A stretch of 64,000 nt of DNA from Nocardioides insulae DSM 17944 (lineage in GTDB: Bacteria; Actinomycetota; Actinomycetes; Propionibacteriales; Nocardioidaceae): NCBI RefSeq assembly GCF_000422825.1, contig NZ_KE383928.1:694930-758929 (forward strand). Reading direction: 5' to 3'. Positions 26,754 through 34,481 of this stretch are shown in pieces. Positions within the stretch are counted from its first letter, which is position 1. Each line of letters starts with the position of its first letter. The position numbers and the translations under genes are program-made. The notes below the pieces were generated by a model, which worked only from the letters and a program-made list of their open reading frames with translations, did not search any database and was not told where the DNA came from.

Positions 26754-27953
26754 ATGACCATCACCCACGACCCGATGACCAAGCCCGGTCTCGAGCAGGT
26801 CAGCGACGAGGACTTCGCCGAGATCCTCAAGGCCACCCGCAGCTTCGTACGCACCAAGGTGGTGCCGCGGGAGACCGAGATCATGGAGTCGGACGCGATC
26901 CCGGAGGACCTGCGCGCGCAGGTCGCCGAGATGGGACTGTTCGGCTACGCCATCCCGCAGGAGTGGGGCGGCCTCGGCCTCAACCTCACCCAGGACGCCG
27001 AGTTGGCGATGGAGCTGGGCTACACCGCGCTGGCCCTGCGCTCGATGTTCGGCACCAACAACGGCATCGCCGGGCAGGTGTTGGTCAACTACGGCACCGA
27101 CGCCCAGAAGGCCGCCTGGCTGGAGAAGATCGCCTCCGGTGAGGTGGTGGCCTCCTTCGCCCTGACCGAGCCCGGCGCCGGGTCCAACCCGGCCGGCCTC
27201 CGCACCAAGGCGGTTCAGGACGGCGATGAGTGGGTCATCTCGGGCGGCAAGCGCTTCATCACCAACGCGCCGATCGCGGACCTGTTCATCACCTTCGCCC
27301 GCACCCGGGAGCCGCAGGGCAAGGACAACGGCATCGCCGTCTTCCTGGTGCCTGCCGACGCGCCGGGCGTCGAGGTCGGCCCGAAGGACCGGAAGATGGG
27401 GCAGGAGGGAGCCTGGACCGCCGACGTCACCTTCGACGGCGTCCGGGTGCCGGCCGACGCTCTGGTCGGCGGTTCGGAGGAGGTCGGCTACAAGGCCGCG
27501 ATGATGTCGCTGGCCCGAGGGCGGGTGCATATCGCCGCACTCTCGGTGGGCGCCGCCCGTCGAGCCCTCGACGAGTCGGTGGCCTACGCCGCCAGCGCCA
27601 CCCAGGGCGGCACCCCGATCGGGGACTTCCAGCTGGTGCAGGCCATGATCGCGGACATGCAGACCGGCGTGATGGCCGGCGAGGCACTGGCCCGCGACGC
27701 TGCCCGGAAGTACCACACCGGCGAGGACCGGCGGATCGCGCCGTCGGCCGCCAAGCTCTTCTGCACCGAGATGGTCGGCAAGGTCGCCGACCTCGCGGTC
27801 CAGGTGCACGGCGGCACCGGCTACATGCGCGAGGTGCCGGTCGAACGGATCTACCGCGAGGTCCGCCTGCTGCGCCTCTACGAGGGCACCAGCGAGGTCC
27901 AGCGTCTGATCATCGGTGGCGGTTTGGTCAAGGCTGCCCAGCGGGCGCTCTGA
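26754..27953 (+). CDS. Acyl-CoA dehydrogenase (last gene of the operon)
   Basis: 399-aa acyl-CoA dehydrogenase, second of the operon. ALTEPGAGSNPAGLRTKA marks the FAD/substrate middle domain and the catalytic Glu lies in YEGTSEVQR. The N-terminal segment (ATRSFVRTKVVPRETEIMESDAIPE in pieces) resembles medium-chain and branched-chain enzymes. A strong hairpin 29 bases after the stop closes the operon. Substrate unknown; two different dehydrogenases in one operon suggest two desaturation steps or two chain lengths. Confidence 0.9.
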   Translation: MTITHDPMTKPGLEQVSDEDFAEILKATRSFVRTKVVPRETEIMESDAIPEDLRAQVAEMGLFGYAIPQEWGGLGLNLTQDAELAMELGYTALALRSMFGTNNGIAGQVLVNYGTDAQKAAWLEKIASGEVVASFALTEPGAGSNPAGLRTKAVQDGDEWVISGGKRFITNAPIADLFITFARTREPQGKDNGIAVFLVPADAPGVEVGPKDRKMGQEGAWTADVTFDGVRVPADALVGGSEEVGYKAAMMSLARGRVHIAALSVGAARRALDESVAYAASATQGGTPIGDFQLVQAMIADMQTGVMAGEALARDAARKYHTGEDRRIAPSAAKLFCTEMVGKVADLAVQVHGGTGYMREVPVERIYREVRLLRLYEGTSEVQRLIIGGGLVKAAQRAL

Positions 27954-27981
27954 CGCACTGCTCTCACCCCCGTCACCGAGT

Positions 27982-28015
27982 CCGGGGCCGGTCCGTTCCC
28001 ACGGGCCGGCCCCGG
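27982..28015 (+). terminator. Terminator hairpin after the eight-gene operon
   Basis: CCGGGGCCGG and CCGGCCCCGG form a perfect 10-bp stem, with a further CCG/CGG pairing in the loop. No T-tract follows, as is common for GC-rich actinobacterial terminators. Confidence 0.7.
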
Positions 28016-28236
28016 TGTCGTTCCACCCCACTCCCGCCCCACTCCCACCCCACTTCCGCCGGGCCCGCCGGCGGGTCCTGCAGGTTCGGCACACCGCTAC
28101 ACCGACTCGGCGAGGGAGGTCGAGAGCCGGTGCGGCTGTACCCACGACGAGGGGACATCGGCGCCATAGGAAGGGCCTCATGGTCGATGTTGCAACCGGT
28201 CTTTGCCAACGTGTGGTGCCCGACACACCATGTACC

Positions 28237-28274
28237 GGGCGGTCCGGCTCGCTTTTTGCGACCGGAGACCGCCC
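28237..28274 (+). promoter_or_regulatory. 5' leader hairpin before the acyl-CoA ligase
   Basis: GGGCGGTC pairs with GACCGCCC and, after a GA bulge, CGG with CCG, around a T-rich loop. The hairpin ends 25 bases before the GTG start, close to but not covering the Shine-Dalgarno GGAGG. It could be an attenuator, a processing site or an operator. Confidence 0.4.
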
Positions 28275-28299
28275 TTCAGTTCTGAGATGGAGGAAATAC

Positions 28300-29877
28300 G
28301 TGAGCGTCACCCTGAGTCCTGTTGAGGACCTCGTTCAGGACACTCTCGATGTCCACGGCCAAGGCGTGGACCTCTCGGCCTGGGTCGGCCGGCACGCCCG
28401 CACGCAGCCCGACGCTGTCGTCCTCACGTTCGAGGACAGCACCATGACCTTCGCCGAGCTGCACGACCGGGCGGGTCGCCTCGCGCGTCTGCTCGCGGAT
28501 GAGGGGGTGCGCACGGGCGACCGGGTCGCGCTGCTCATGCAGAACCGCCCCGAGTTCATCGAGGCCACCGTGGCCGTGGCCCGTCTGGGCGCGATCCTGG
28601 TGCCGCTGAACTTCCGGCTCTCGCCGGGCGAGATCACCTACCAGCTGGTCGACTCGGGCGCGCTCGCCCTGCTCACCGACGCGCCCCTCGCCGCGACCGC
28701 GGAATCCGCGGCCGAGGGCACCGAGGTGCGCCGTACCCTGGTGGCCGGCGCGGAGTGGGAGCAGGCCCTCGGCGAGGTCACCCCGTTCCCCGAGCAGCGG
28801 GTCGACGCCGAGTCGTGCTCGATGATCATGTACACCTCCGGGACCACCGGTGCGCCCAAGGGCGCGATGCTCTCGCACTCCAACGTGCACACCTGGATGG
28901 GCGCTCGGATCGCGCACCAGGGTTACCCGATCGAGCTGCGCACCTTCCTCGTGCCGGTGCCGCTGTTCCACATCGGCGGCATGCTGAACTGGCTCACCGC
29001 GGCCTACCTGGGCGGCCGGATGGTGCTGACTGGCAGCGGTGCCTTCGACCCCGCCGCGATCATCGATCTCCTCGCCCGCGAGCGGGTGAACCAGACCTTC
29101 CTCGTGCCCGCCCAGTGGCAGGCGATCGTGCGTCACCCGGCCATCGAGGGACGCACCTTCCCCGATCTGATCCTGGCCTCCTGGGGTGCGGCGCCGGCCA
29201 GCCCCGCGCTGGTCCAGGAGATCCTGGACGCCTTCCCCCGGGCCCAGATCAGCACCGCGTTCGGTCAGACCGAAACCTGCTCCACCTCCGTGATCCTGCG
29301 CGGAGTCGACGCCGTCGCGCGCCCGGGCTCGGTGGGCAAGCCGATGCTGCACGTGGAGTGCCGGTTGGTCGACCTCGACATGAACGACGTCGCGCCCGGC
29401 GAGGTGGGCGAGATCGTCTACCGCGGCCCCACCGTGATGATGGGCTACTGGAACGCCCCGGAGAAGACCGCGGAAGCGTTCAAGGGCGGGTGGTTCCACT
29501 CCGGTGACCTGCTCCGCGCCGACGAGGAGGGCTTCCTCTATGTCGTCGACCGGCTCAAGGACATGATCATCTCCGGCGGCGAGAACGTCTACTGCGCCGA
29601 GGTGGAGGCCGCTCTGGCCGCGCACCCCAAGGTGGGCACCGTGGCGGTCATCGGCGTTCCCGATGAGCGTTGGGGCGAGGTCCCGGTCGCGATCGTCGTC
29701 GCCCGTGGCGACGAGGCTCCGACGTCGGACGAGATCGAGAGCTTCGGTCGCGAGCGACTGGCGGCCTACAAGGTGCCGAAGCAGACCATCGTCGTCGACG
29801 AGCTGCCGGTCAACGCCAACGGGAAGATCGTCAAGGGCGAACTCCGCCGCGCCTACCAGCCGAAAGCAGGTCTCTGA
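28300..29877 (+). CDS. Acyl-CoA synthetase (class I adenylate-forming)
   Basis: 525-aa AMP-forming ligase activating a carboxylic acid with ATP and CoA. The P-loop YTSGTTGAPKGAMLSH sits near residue 185, FGQTETC is the A5 motif, SGDLLR and DRLKDMIISGGENVY are the A7/A8 hinge, and NANGKIVKGELR carries the C-terminal catalytic Lys. The open frame runs back to 27916, but GTG 28300 follows GGAGG by seven bases and begins the family N-terminus. It leads a new operon with two crotonases and a second ligase. FadD3- or MenE-like ligases are nearest in style; the substrate is unknown. Confidence 0.9.
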   Translation: MSVTLSPVEDLVQDTLDVHGQGVDLSAWVGRHARTQPDAVVLTFEDSTMTFAELHDRAGRLARLLADEGVRTGDRVALLMQNRPEFIEATVAVARLGAILVPLNFRLSPGEITYQLVDSGALALLTDAPLAATAESAAEGTEVRRTLVAGAEWEQALGEVTPFPEQRVDAESCSMIMYTSGTTGAPKGAMLSHSNVHTWMGARIAHQGYPIELRTFLVPVPLFHIGGMLNWLTAAYLGGRMVLTGSGAFDPAAIIDLLARERVNQTFLVPAQWQAIVRHPAIEGRTFPDLILASWGAAPASPALVQEILDAFPRAQISTAFGQTETCSTSVILRGVDAVARPGSVGKPMLHVECRLVDLDMNDVAPGEVGEIVYRGPTVMMGYWNAPEKTAEAFKGGWFHSGDLLRADEEGFLYVVDRLKDMIISGGENVYCAEVEAALAAHPKVGTVAVIGVPDERWGEVPVAIVVARGDEAPTSDEIESFGRERLAAYKVPKQTIVVDELPVNANGKIVKGELRRAYQPKAGL

Positions 29878-29878
29878 C

Positions 29879-30682
29879 ATGCCGATGCACTACAAGGACG
29901 ACGGCGCGGTCCGCGTCATCACCCTCGACAACCCGGCCAAGAAGAACGCGATCGACCCGGCCACCCTCGAGGAGCTCTTCCCGCTCCTGCGCGAGACCGG
30001 CTTCGATGACTCGGTGCGCGCGGTCGTGCTCCAGGGCGAGGGCGGTGACTTCTGCTCGGGCGCCGACGTGAGCGGCACCCGGTCGGAGCACCCGCTGCGC
30101 CGGATCCGGCACTTCAACGACGTCGCCCTGGCCCTGCACGACCTGCCGCAGCCGGTCGTCGCCAAGGTGGACGGCGTCGCCGTCGGTGCGGGCCTGAGCC
30201 TGGCGCTGGCGTGCGACTTCGTGGTCGCCTCCGAGCGGGCCCGGTTCAGCGCCATCTTCGCGCGCCGCGGCCTGTCCCTGGACGCCGGCGCCTCCTGGCT
30301 CCTCCCGCACACCGTGGGCATGCTCCAGGCCAAGCGGCTCGCCCTGCTGGCCGAGATGATCGACGCCGCCGAGGCCGAGCGGATCGGACTGGCCACCTAC
30401 GTCGTACCGGTCGAGGAGATCGACGGATACGTCGCCGACCTCGCCGCCCGGCTCGCCGCCGGCCCGCCGATCGGCCTGGCCTCCACCAAGGCGCTGCTGA
30501 ACAAGGCCTCGCAGGGCTCCTTCCACGACGCGCTGGAGGCCGAGGGCACCGCGCAGGCGGTCAACTTCGCCACCGACGCCCCCGCAGCGATGGCGGCCTT
30601 CCGCAACCGCACCGAGCCGGAGTTCACCGGACAGTTCCAGGTGAGCCCGTCGGGCCACGACTCGTCCGCGAAGAACTCCTGA
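29879..30682 (+). CDS. Enoyl-CoA hydratase/isomerase (crotonase family, PaaG-like)
   Basis: 267-aa crotonase. The oxyanion-hole blocks are GDFCSGADVSG and VDGVAVGAGLSLALACD. The hydratase glutamate at the P-E-x position is absent (FARRGLSLDAGASWLLP); instead an Asp occupies the later acidic position, as in PaaG-type and delta3-delta2 isomerases. It is therefore more likely a double-bond isomerase than a hydratase (inference). It starts one base after the ligase stop (TGACATG). Confidence 0.85.
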   Translation: MPMHYKDDGAVRVITLDNPAKKNAIDPATLEELFPLLRETGFDDSVRAVVLQGEGGDFCSGADVSGTRSEHPLRRIRHFNDVALALHDLPQPVVAKVDGVAVGAGLSLALACDFVVASERARFSAIFARRGLSLDAGASWLLPHTVGMLQAKRLALLAEMIDAAEAERIGLATYVVPVEEIDGYVADLAARLAAGPPIGLASTKALLNKASQGSFHDALEAEGTAQAVNFATDAPAAMAAFRNRTEPEFTGQFQVSPSGHDSSAKNS

Positions 30683-30711
30683 CCCCCCAACAACCGAACC
30701 GAAAGGCCGAC

Positions 30712-31485
30712 ATGACCGAGCAGAACAACGACGTCCTCGTCTCCACCAACGACGGCGTCATGGTGATCACCCTCAACCGTCCCGAGGCCAAGAACGCCGC
30801 CAACCTCGCCATCGCGCAGGGCGTCGCTGCCGCTCTCGACGAGCTGGACGCCCGCGAGGACCTGTCGGTGGGCATCATCACCGGTGCCGGTGGCACCTTC
30901 TGCGCCGGCATGGACCTCAAGGGCTTCCTGCGCGGCGAGAGCCCCAGCATTCCCGGCCGCGGTTTCGCCGGCCTGACCCAGAAGCCCCCGGCCAAGCCGC
31001 TGATCGCGGCCGTGGAGGGCTACGCCCTCGCCGGCGGCTGCGAGCTCGTCCTCGCCTGTGACATGGTCACCGCCGGTCGCGGCGCCAAGTTCGGCATCCC
31101 CGAGGTCAAGCGCGGCCTGGCCGCCGCGGCCGGCGGCCTGATGCGGCTGCCCGACCTGATCTCGCCGGCGGTGGCGATGGAGCTGGCCCTGACCGGTGAC
31201 TTCCTCGGTGCCGAGCGGGCCTACGAGCTCGGCCTGGTCAACCGGGTCGCCGACGACGGCGCCGCGTTGGACACCGCGCTGGAGCTGGCGGCTGCCATCG
31301 CGGCCAACGGCCCGCTCGCCGTCCGCGCGAGCAAGCAGGTCATGGTCGAGTCGCGTGCCTGGCCGGTGGAGGAGCGCTGGGAGCGCCAGGGGGCCATCGT
31401 GAGCCCGGTCTTCGCCTCCGACGACGCCAAGGAGGGGGCGCTCGCATTCGCCGAGAAGCGCGCCCCCAAGTGGACCGGCCGGTGA
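30712..31485 (+). CDS. Enoyl-CoA hydratase (crotonase family)
   Basis: 257-aa crotonase with oxyanion-hole blocks GTFCAGMDLKGF and VEGYALAGGCELVLACD. A Glu is retained in AKFGIPEVKRGLAAAAGGLMRL at the first catalytic position. GAGGTFCAGMDLK resembles the EchA19-like group of actinobacteria. ATG 30712 follows GAAAGGCCGAC. It is coupled to the following ligase by GTGA, so the operon activates an acid and then hydrates the enoyl-CoA. Confidence 0.87.
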   Translation: MTEQNNDVLVSTNDGVMVITLNRPEAKNAANLAIAQGVAAALDELDAREDLSVGIITGAGGTFCAGMDLKGFLRGESPSIPGRGFAGLTQKPPAKPLIAAVEGYALAGGCELVLACDMVTAGRGAKFGIPEVKRGLAAAAGGLMRLPDLISPAVAMELALTGDFLGAERAYELGLVNRVADDGAALDTALELAAAIAANGPLAVRASKQVMVESRAWPVEERWERQGAIVSPVFASDDAKEGALAFAEKRAPKWTGR

Positions 31486-33170
31486 CCGTCACCGTGGCCG
31501 AGCGCACCGACCTGTGGCCCGAACGGGTGCCGAGGAACCTCGACTACCCCGCCGTTCCGGTCGGTGCGCTCTTCGCGGGGATCGCCCGCCGCTTCGCCGA
31601 CCGGGTGGCAGTACAGGACGGCGAGGAGCAGCTCACCTACGCGGAACTCCTCGCCGAGGCTTCGGCGTTCGCGCAGGCGTTGCGCGCGGACGGCGTCCGT
31701 GAGGGCGAGACCGTCCTCCTGCACCTGCCCAACTGCCGCTGGATCGTGGTCGGGTACTGGGGCGCCATGCTCGCCGGCGCCACCGTCTCGCCGTGCAACC
31801 CGCTGCACACCGTCAGCGGTCTGCGCAGCCAGATCGAGGATTCCCGTGCGGTCGTCGTCCTGAGCCATCCCGACCACGTGTCCACGGTGCTGGAGGCGGG
31901 AGCCGGCAGCACCGTCCGTCGCGTCGTCGTGGTGCCGGGCACCACCGCCGCCCCGGTCACCGCCGAGGTGCCGGACGCCGAGGGCGTCACCCGGATCGCC
32001 GACTTCGTGGCCGGCCACCCCGCCGAGCCCCCGGTACTCAGCGTCACCTCCGGGGACGTCGCGCACCTGGCCTTCACCGGCGGCACCACCGGCCGCTCGA
32101 AGGCCGTCCGGGTCCTGCATCGCAACGTCATCGCCAACATCTGCCAGTCCGTCGCCTGGCGGACCGGCCGCACGGTCGCGATGCGGGAGGGACGCTACGA
32201 ACTCGACCCCATCGGTCGGGAGGACTGCGGCCTGCCCGAAGGGCGGGGCGTCAGCATCGTGGTGGGCCCGATGTACCACGCCCAGGCATTGCTGAACACC
32301 TCGTTCATGTTGGCCTCCGGAGCCAGGGTCATCATCATGGGCCGGTTCTCGCCTGATCGGCTGCTGCAGATGATCGAGGCCGAGCGGGCCACCTACCTCA
32401 GCGCCAGCCCGACCCTGTGTCACGCACTGGTGGCCTCCCCGGAGGGGCAACGCCTGGACCTCAGCTCCCTGCAGGTCCTGACCTCCGGTGCCGCGCCGAT
32501 CGACCTGGAGACGATGAAGGGGCTCTCGAAGCTCTTCCCGAGTGCGGTGGTCTGTGAGGGCTACGGCCTCACCGAGGGCACCTGCGTGGTCACCTCCGGT
32601 CCGGCGTACCGCGATGGCGCGCGCAAGTTGGGCAGCGTCGGCTTCCCGCTTCCCGACGTGACCGTCGAGATCCGGTCCGAGGACGGTGCCGTTCTGCCGG
32701 CGGGCGAGCACGGTGAGCTGTGGGTGAAGGGACCCCAGGTCACCGACGGCTACGCCGGCCATCCCGAGCTGACCGCCGAGCAGTTCGTCGACGGCTGGCT
32801 CCGCACCGGGGACATCGGCTACTTCGACGAGGACGGCTTCCTGTTCATCAGCGACCGCCTCAAGGACATGCTCATCTACAAGGGGTACAACGTGTACCCC
32901 CGTGAGTTGGAGGAGCTCCTGGTCCAGCACCCGGCGATCACCGCGGCTGCGGTGGTCGGCCGCGAGGACGCCGCGGTCGGGCAGCTGCCGATCGCCTTCG
33001 TGGTCGCGGCGCCCGGAGCGCAGCCGGACCCCGATGAGGTCCAGGCCTACGTCGCCGAGCGGGTCCTGCCCTACAAGAAGTTGCGCGAGGTGCACGTGAT
33101 CCAGGCCCTGCCCGCGAACGCGGCCGGCAAGATCCTCAAGACCGATCTCCGCGCCCGCGCCAACAACTGA
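31482..33170 (+). CDS. Acyl-CoA ligase (second of the operon)
   Basis: 562-aa AMP-dependent ligase. Its P-loop is variant, FTGGTTGRSKAVRV, with the Lys kept. Later motifs GYGLTEGTC, RTGDIGYFDEDGF, ISDRLKDMLIYKGYNVYPRELEELL in parts, and NAAGKILKTDLR are intact. GTG 31482 overlaps the crotonase stop by 4 bases; an in-frame GTG at 31470 is possible. A second ligase in the same operon suggests two carboxylic intermediates or relaxed uptake of related acids. Confidence 0.88.
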   Translation: MTVTVAERTDLWPERVPRNLDYPAVPVGALFAGIARRFADRVAVQDGEEQLTYAELLAEASAFAQALRADGVREGETVLLHLPNCRWIVVGYWGAMLAGATVSPCNPLHTVSGLRSQIEDSRAVVVLSHPDHVSTVLEAGAGSTVRRVVVVPGTTAAPVTAEVPDAEGVTRIADFVAGHPAEPPVLSVTSGDVAHLAFTGGTTGRSKAVRVLHRNVIANICQSVAWRTGRTVAMREGRYELDPIGREDCGLPEGRGVSIVVGPMYHAQALLNTSFMLASGARVIIMGRFSPDRLLQMIEAERATYLSASPTLCHALVASPEGQRLDLSSLQVLTSGAAPIDLETMKGLSKLFPSAVVCEGYGLTEGTCVVTSGPAYRDGARKLGSVGFPLPDVTVEIRSEDGAVLPAGEHGELWVKGPQVTDGYAGHPELTAEQFVDGWLRTGDIGYFDEDGFLFISDRLKDMLIYKGYNVYPRELEELLVQHPAITAAAVVGREDAAVGQLPIAFVVAAPGAQPDPDEVQAYVAERVLPYKKLREVHVIQALPANAAGKILKTDLRARANN

Positions 33171-33188
33171 ACGCCCCAAGCCCGGGCT

Positions 33189-33226
33189 GCCCGGGGTCAC
33201 CCGGGGGCGCCCGGGTGACCCCGGGC
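33189..33226 (+). terminator. Long perfect hairpin after the ligase operon
   Basis: A 17-bp perfect stem (33189-33205 with 33210-33226) closes a 4-base GGCG loop, 18 bases after the stop. It is extremely GC-rich and has no T-tract. Most likely a factor-independent terminator of the actinobacterial kind. Confidence 0.7.
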
Positions 33227-33292
33227 ACCGATCGCGGCTTCGGCGGCTGCTTCGAGCGGCTCAGCCCCCCGCACTCATCTCACAGGAGTCTC

Positions 33293-34267
33293 ATGCAGCG
33301 CATCATCTGTACCGAGTTCGGTTCCCCCGAGAAGCTGGCACTGGTCGAGGAACCCGACCCGCTCCCCGGTCCGGGCGAGGTCGTGATCGAGGTCGACGCG
33401 GCCGGTGTCAGTTTCGTCGACGGACTGATCGTGCGCGGCGGCTACCAGGTGCTGCCGCCGCTGCCGTTCACCCCCGGCACCTCGGTGGCCGGCCGCGTGG
33501 CCGCTGTCGGGGGCGGGGTGAGCGACCTCCCGCTCGGCACACCGGTGGTGACCGTGGCCACCGGGGACGGTGGATACCGTTCCCACGCGGTGGCCCCGGC
33601 GGCGTCCGTCGTACCGCTGCCCGAGGGGGTTGACCCGGCCGTCGCCGCCTCCACCACCGAGGGCTACCTGACCATGGTCTTCGCGACCACCCACCGGGTG
33701 CGGATCGAGGCGGGCGAGAGCGTCGTGGTGCTCGGGGCCAGTGGTGGCATCGGACTGGCCGCCGTCGATGTGGCCCGCAGCCTCGGCGCGCGGGTCGTCG
33801 CGGTCGCCTCCACGGAGGAGAAGCGCGCCCTGGCCCTCGCCGCAGGTGCCGACGTCGCGATCGGGTACGACGGGCTCAAGGACTCGATCCGGGAGGCCAC
33901 GGGCGGCGGTGCCGACGTGGTGATCGACCCGGTCGGTGGTCCGGCTGCCGAGAGCGCGCTGCGCGCGCTCGCCGCCGGGGGCCGCTTCTGCGTCCTCGGG
34001 TTCGCCTCGGGCGAGATCCCGCGGCTGCCCGCCAACATCGTGCTCCTGCGCAACCGTTCGGTCGTGGGCGTCGACTGGGGTGACTGGGCCCGCGAGGTCG
34101 GCGGGGTCGAGGGCCGGACCGCCCTGCTCACCGACGTCCTGGCCCGGATCGGCCGCGGCGAACTGAACCCGCCGGCCCCCACCGCCGTAGCGCTGAAGGA
34201 CGCACCCGACGTACTCCTCCGGATCGAGGAGCGTCGGGCGGTGGGCAAGTTCGCCCTGATCCCCTGA
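33293..34267 (+). CDS. NADPH:quinone oxidoreductase-like MDR protein (zinc-free)
   Basis: 324-aa medium-chain reductase without structural-zinc cysteines. The N-terminal GroES-like half has the G-x-V-x-V-D-AAGVSFVDGLIVRG block; the cofactor half has VVVLGASGGIGLAAVDVARSLGARV and a GGPAAESALRALA block. It resembles NADPH:quinone oxidoreductase and acryloyl/crotonyl-CoA reductase-like proteins, so an enoyl-thioester reductase is possible. ATG 33293 follows CAGGAG. The hairpin upstream isolates it, so it likely has its own promoter. Confidence 0.83.
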   Translation: MQRIICTEFGSPEKLALVEEPDPLPGPGEVVIEVDAAGVSFVDGLIVRGGYQVLPPLPFTPGTSVAGRVAAVGGGVSDLPLGTPVVTVATGDGGYRSHAVAPAASVVPLPEGVDPAVAASTTEGYLTMVFATTHRVRIEAGESVVVLGASGGIGLAAVDVARSLGARVVAVASTEEKRALALAAGADVAIGYDGLKDSIREATGGGADVVIDPVGGPAAESALRALAAGGRFCVLGFASGEIPRLPANIVLLRNRSVVGVDWGDWAREVGGVEGRTALLTDVLARIGRGELNPPAPTAVALKDAPDVLLRIEERRAVGKFALIP

Positions 34268-34278
34268 CCGTTGCGCCG

Positions 34279-34315
34279 AGCGTCCGCCGTACCGCCTCGC
34301 GGTGCGGCGGACGCT
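34279..34315. terminator. Terminator hairpin after the quinone oxidoreductase
   Basis: AGCGTCCGCCG and CGGCGGACGCT form a perfect 11-bp stem, with an inner CCGC/GCGG pairing. It begins 12 bases after the stop codon. Confidence 0.7.
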
Positions 34316-34402
34316 TGCGTCTCACGGTCTCCTCGCGCCGGGTGAGCCCAAGGCCGGGCTCGTAGACCTCACTACTGTCCCTGGCGTCACAGCACCCAGC
34401 GA

Positions 34403-34467
34403 AAAGGTGCGCTACCTGGCCGATTTTTCGGCCGGGTAGCGCACCTTTCCCCGGTGCACCGGGGAAA
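34403..34467. terminator. Bidirectional terminator: 20-bp stem plus adjoining palindrome
   Basis: Arms 34403-34422 and 34429-34448 pair over 20 bp with one G-T wobble around an ATTTTT loop; A's flank the left arm and T's the right, as in two-way terminators. Directly joined, 34446-34467 is a perfect 22-bp palindrome (core CCCCGGTGCACCGGGG). The region lies between convergent genes ending at 34267 and 34482. Confidence 0.75.
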
Positions 34468-34481
34468 CGTACCGAGCCCGC

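Larger units (their letters stand above)
27954..28299. other. Intergenic region: terminator, promoter and long leader
   Basis: About 345 bp without a gene. It holds the hairpin at 27982-28015, a C-rich stretch (CACTCCC repeated three times near 28025-28055) and the hairpin at 28237-28274 just before the ligase start. The promoter of the ligase-crotonase operon must lie here, but I cannot fix the -35/-10. Confidence 0.6.

Noticed and set aside
19309..27953. Benzylsuccinate (toluene) pathway by analogy to two CoA-transferase subunits, dehydrogenase, hydratase, SDR and thiolase
   Set aside because: No glycyl-radical synthase, and the second CoA-transferase has Mct-like blocks; the CitE-like lyase has no place in that pathway.
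25425..28310. Long minus-strand frame of 961 codons
   Set aside because: It lies antisense to a thiolase, an acyl-CoA dehydrogenase and part of the hydratase; composition is His/Arg/Gly/Asp-rich as expected for antisense of high-GC genes and shows no motif.
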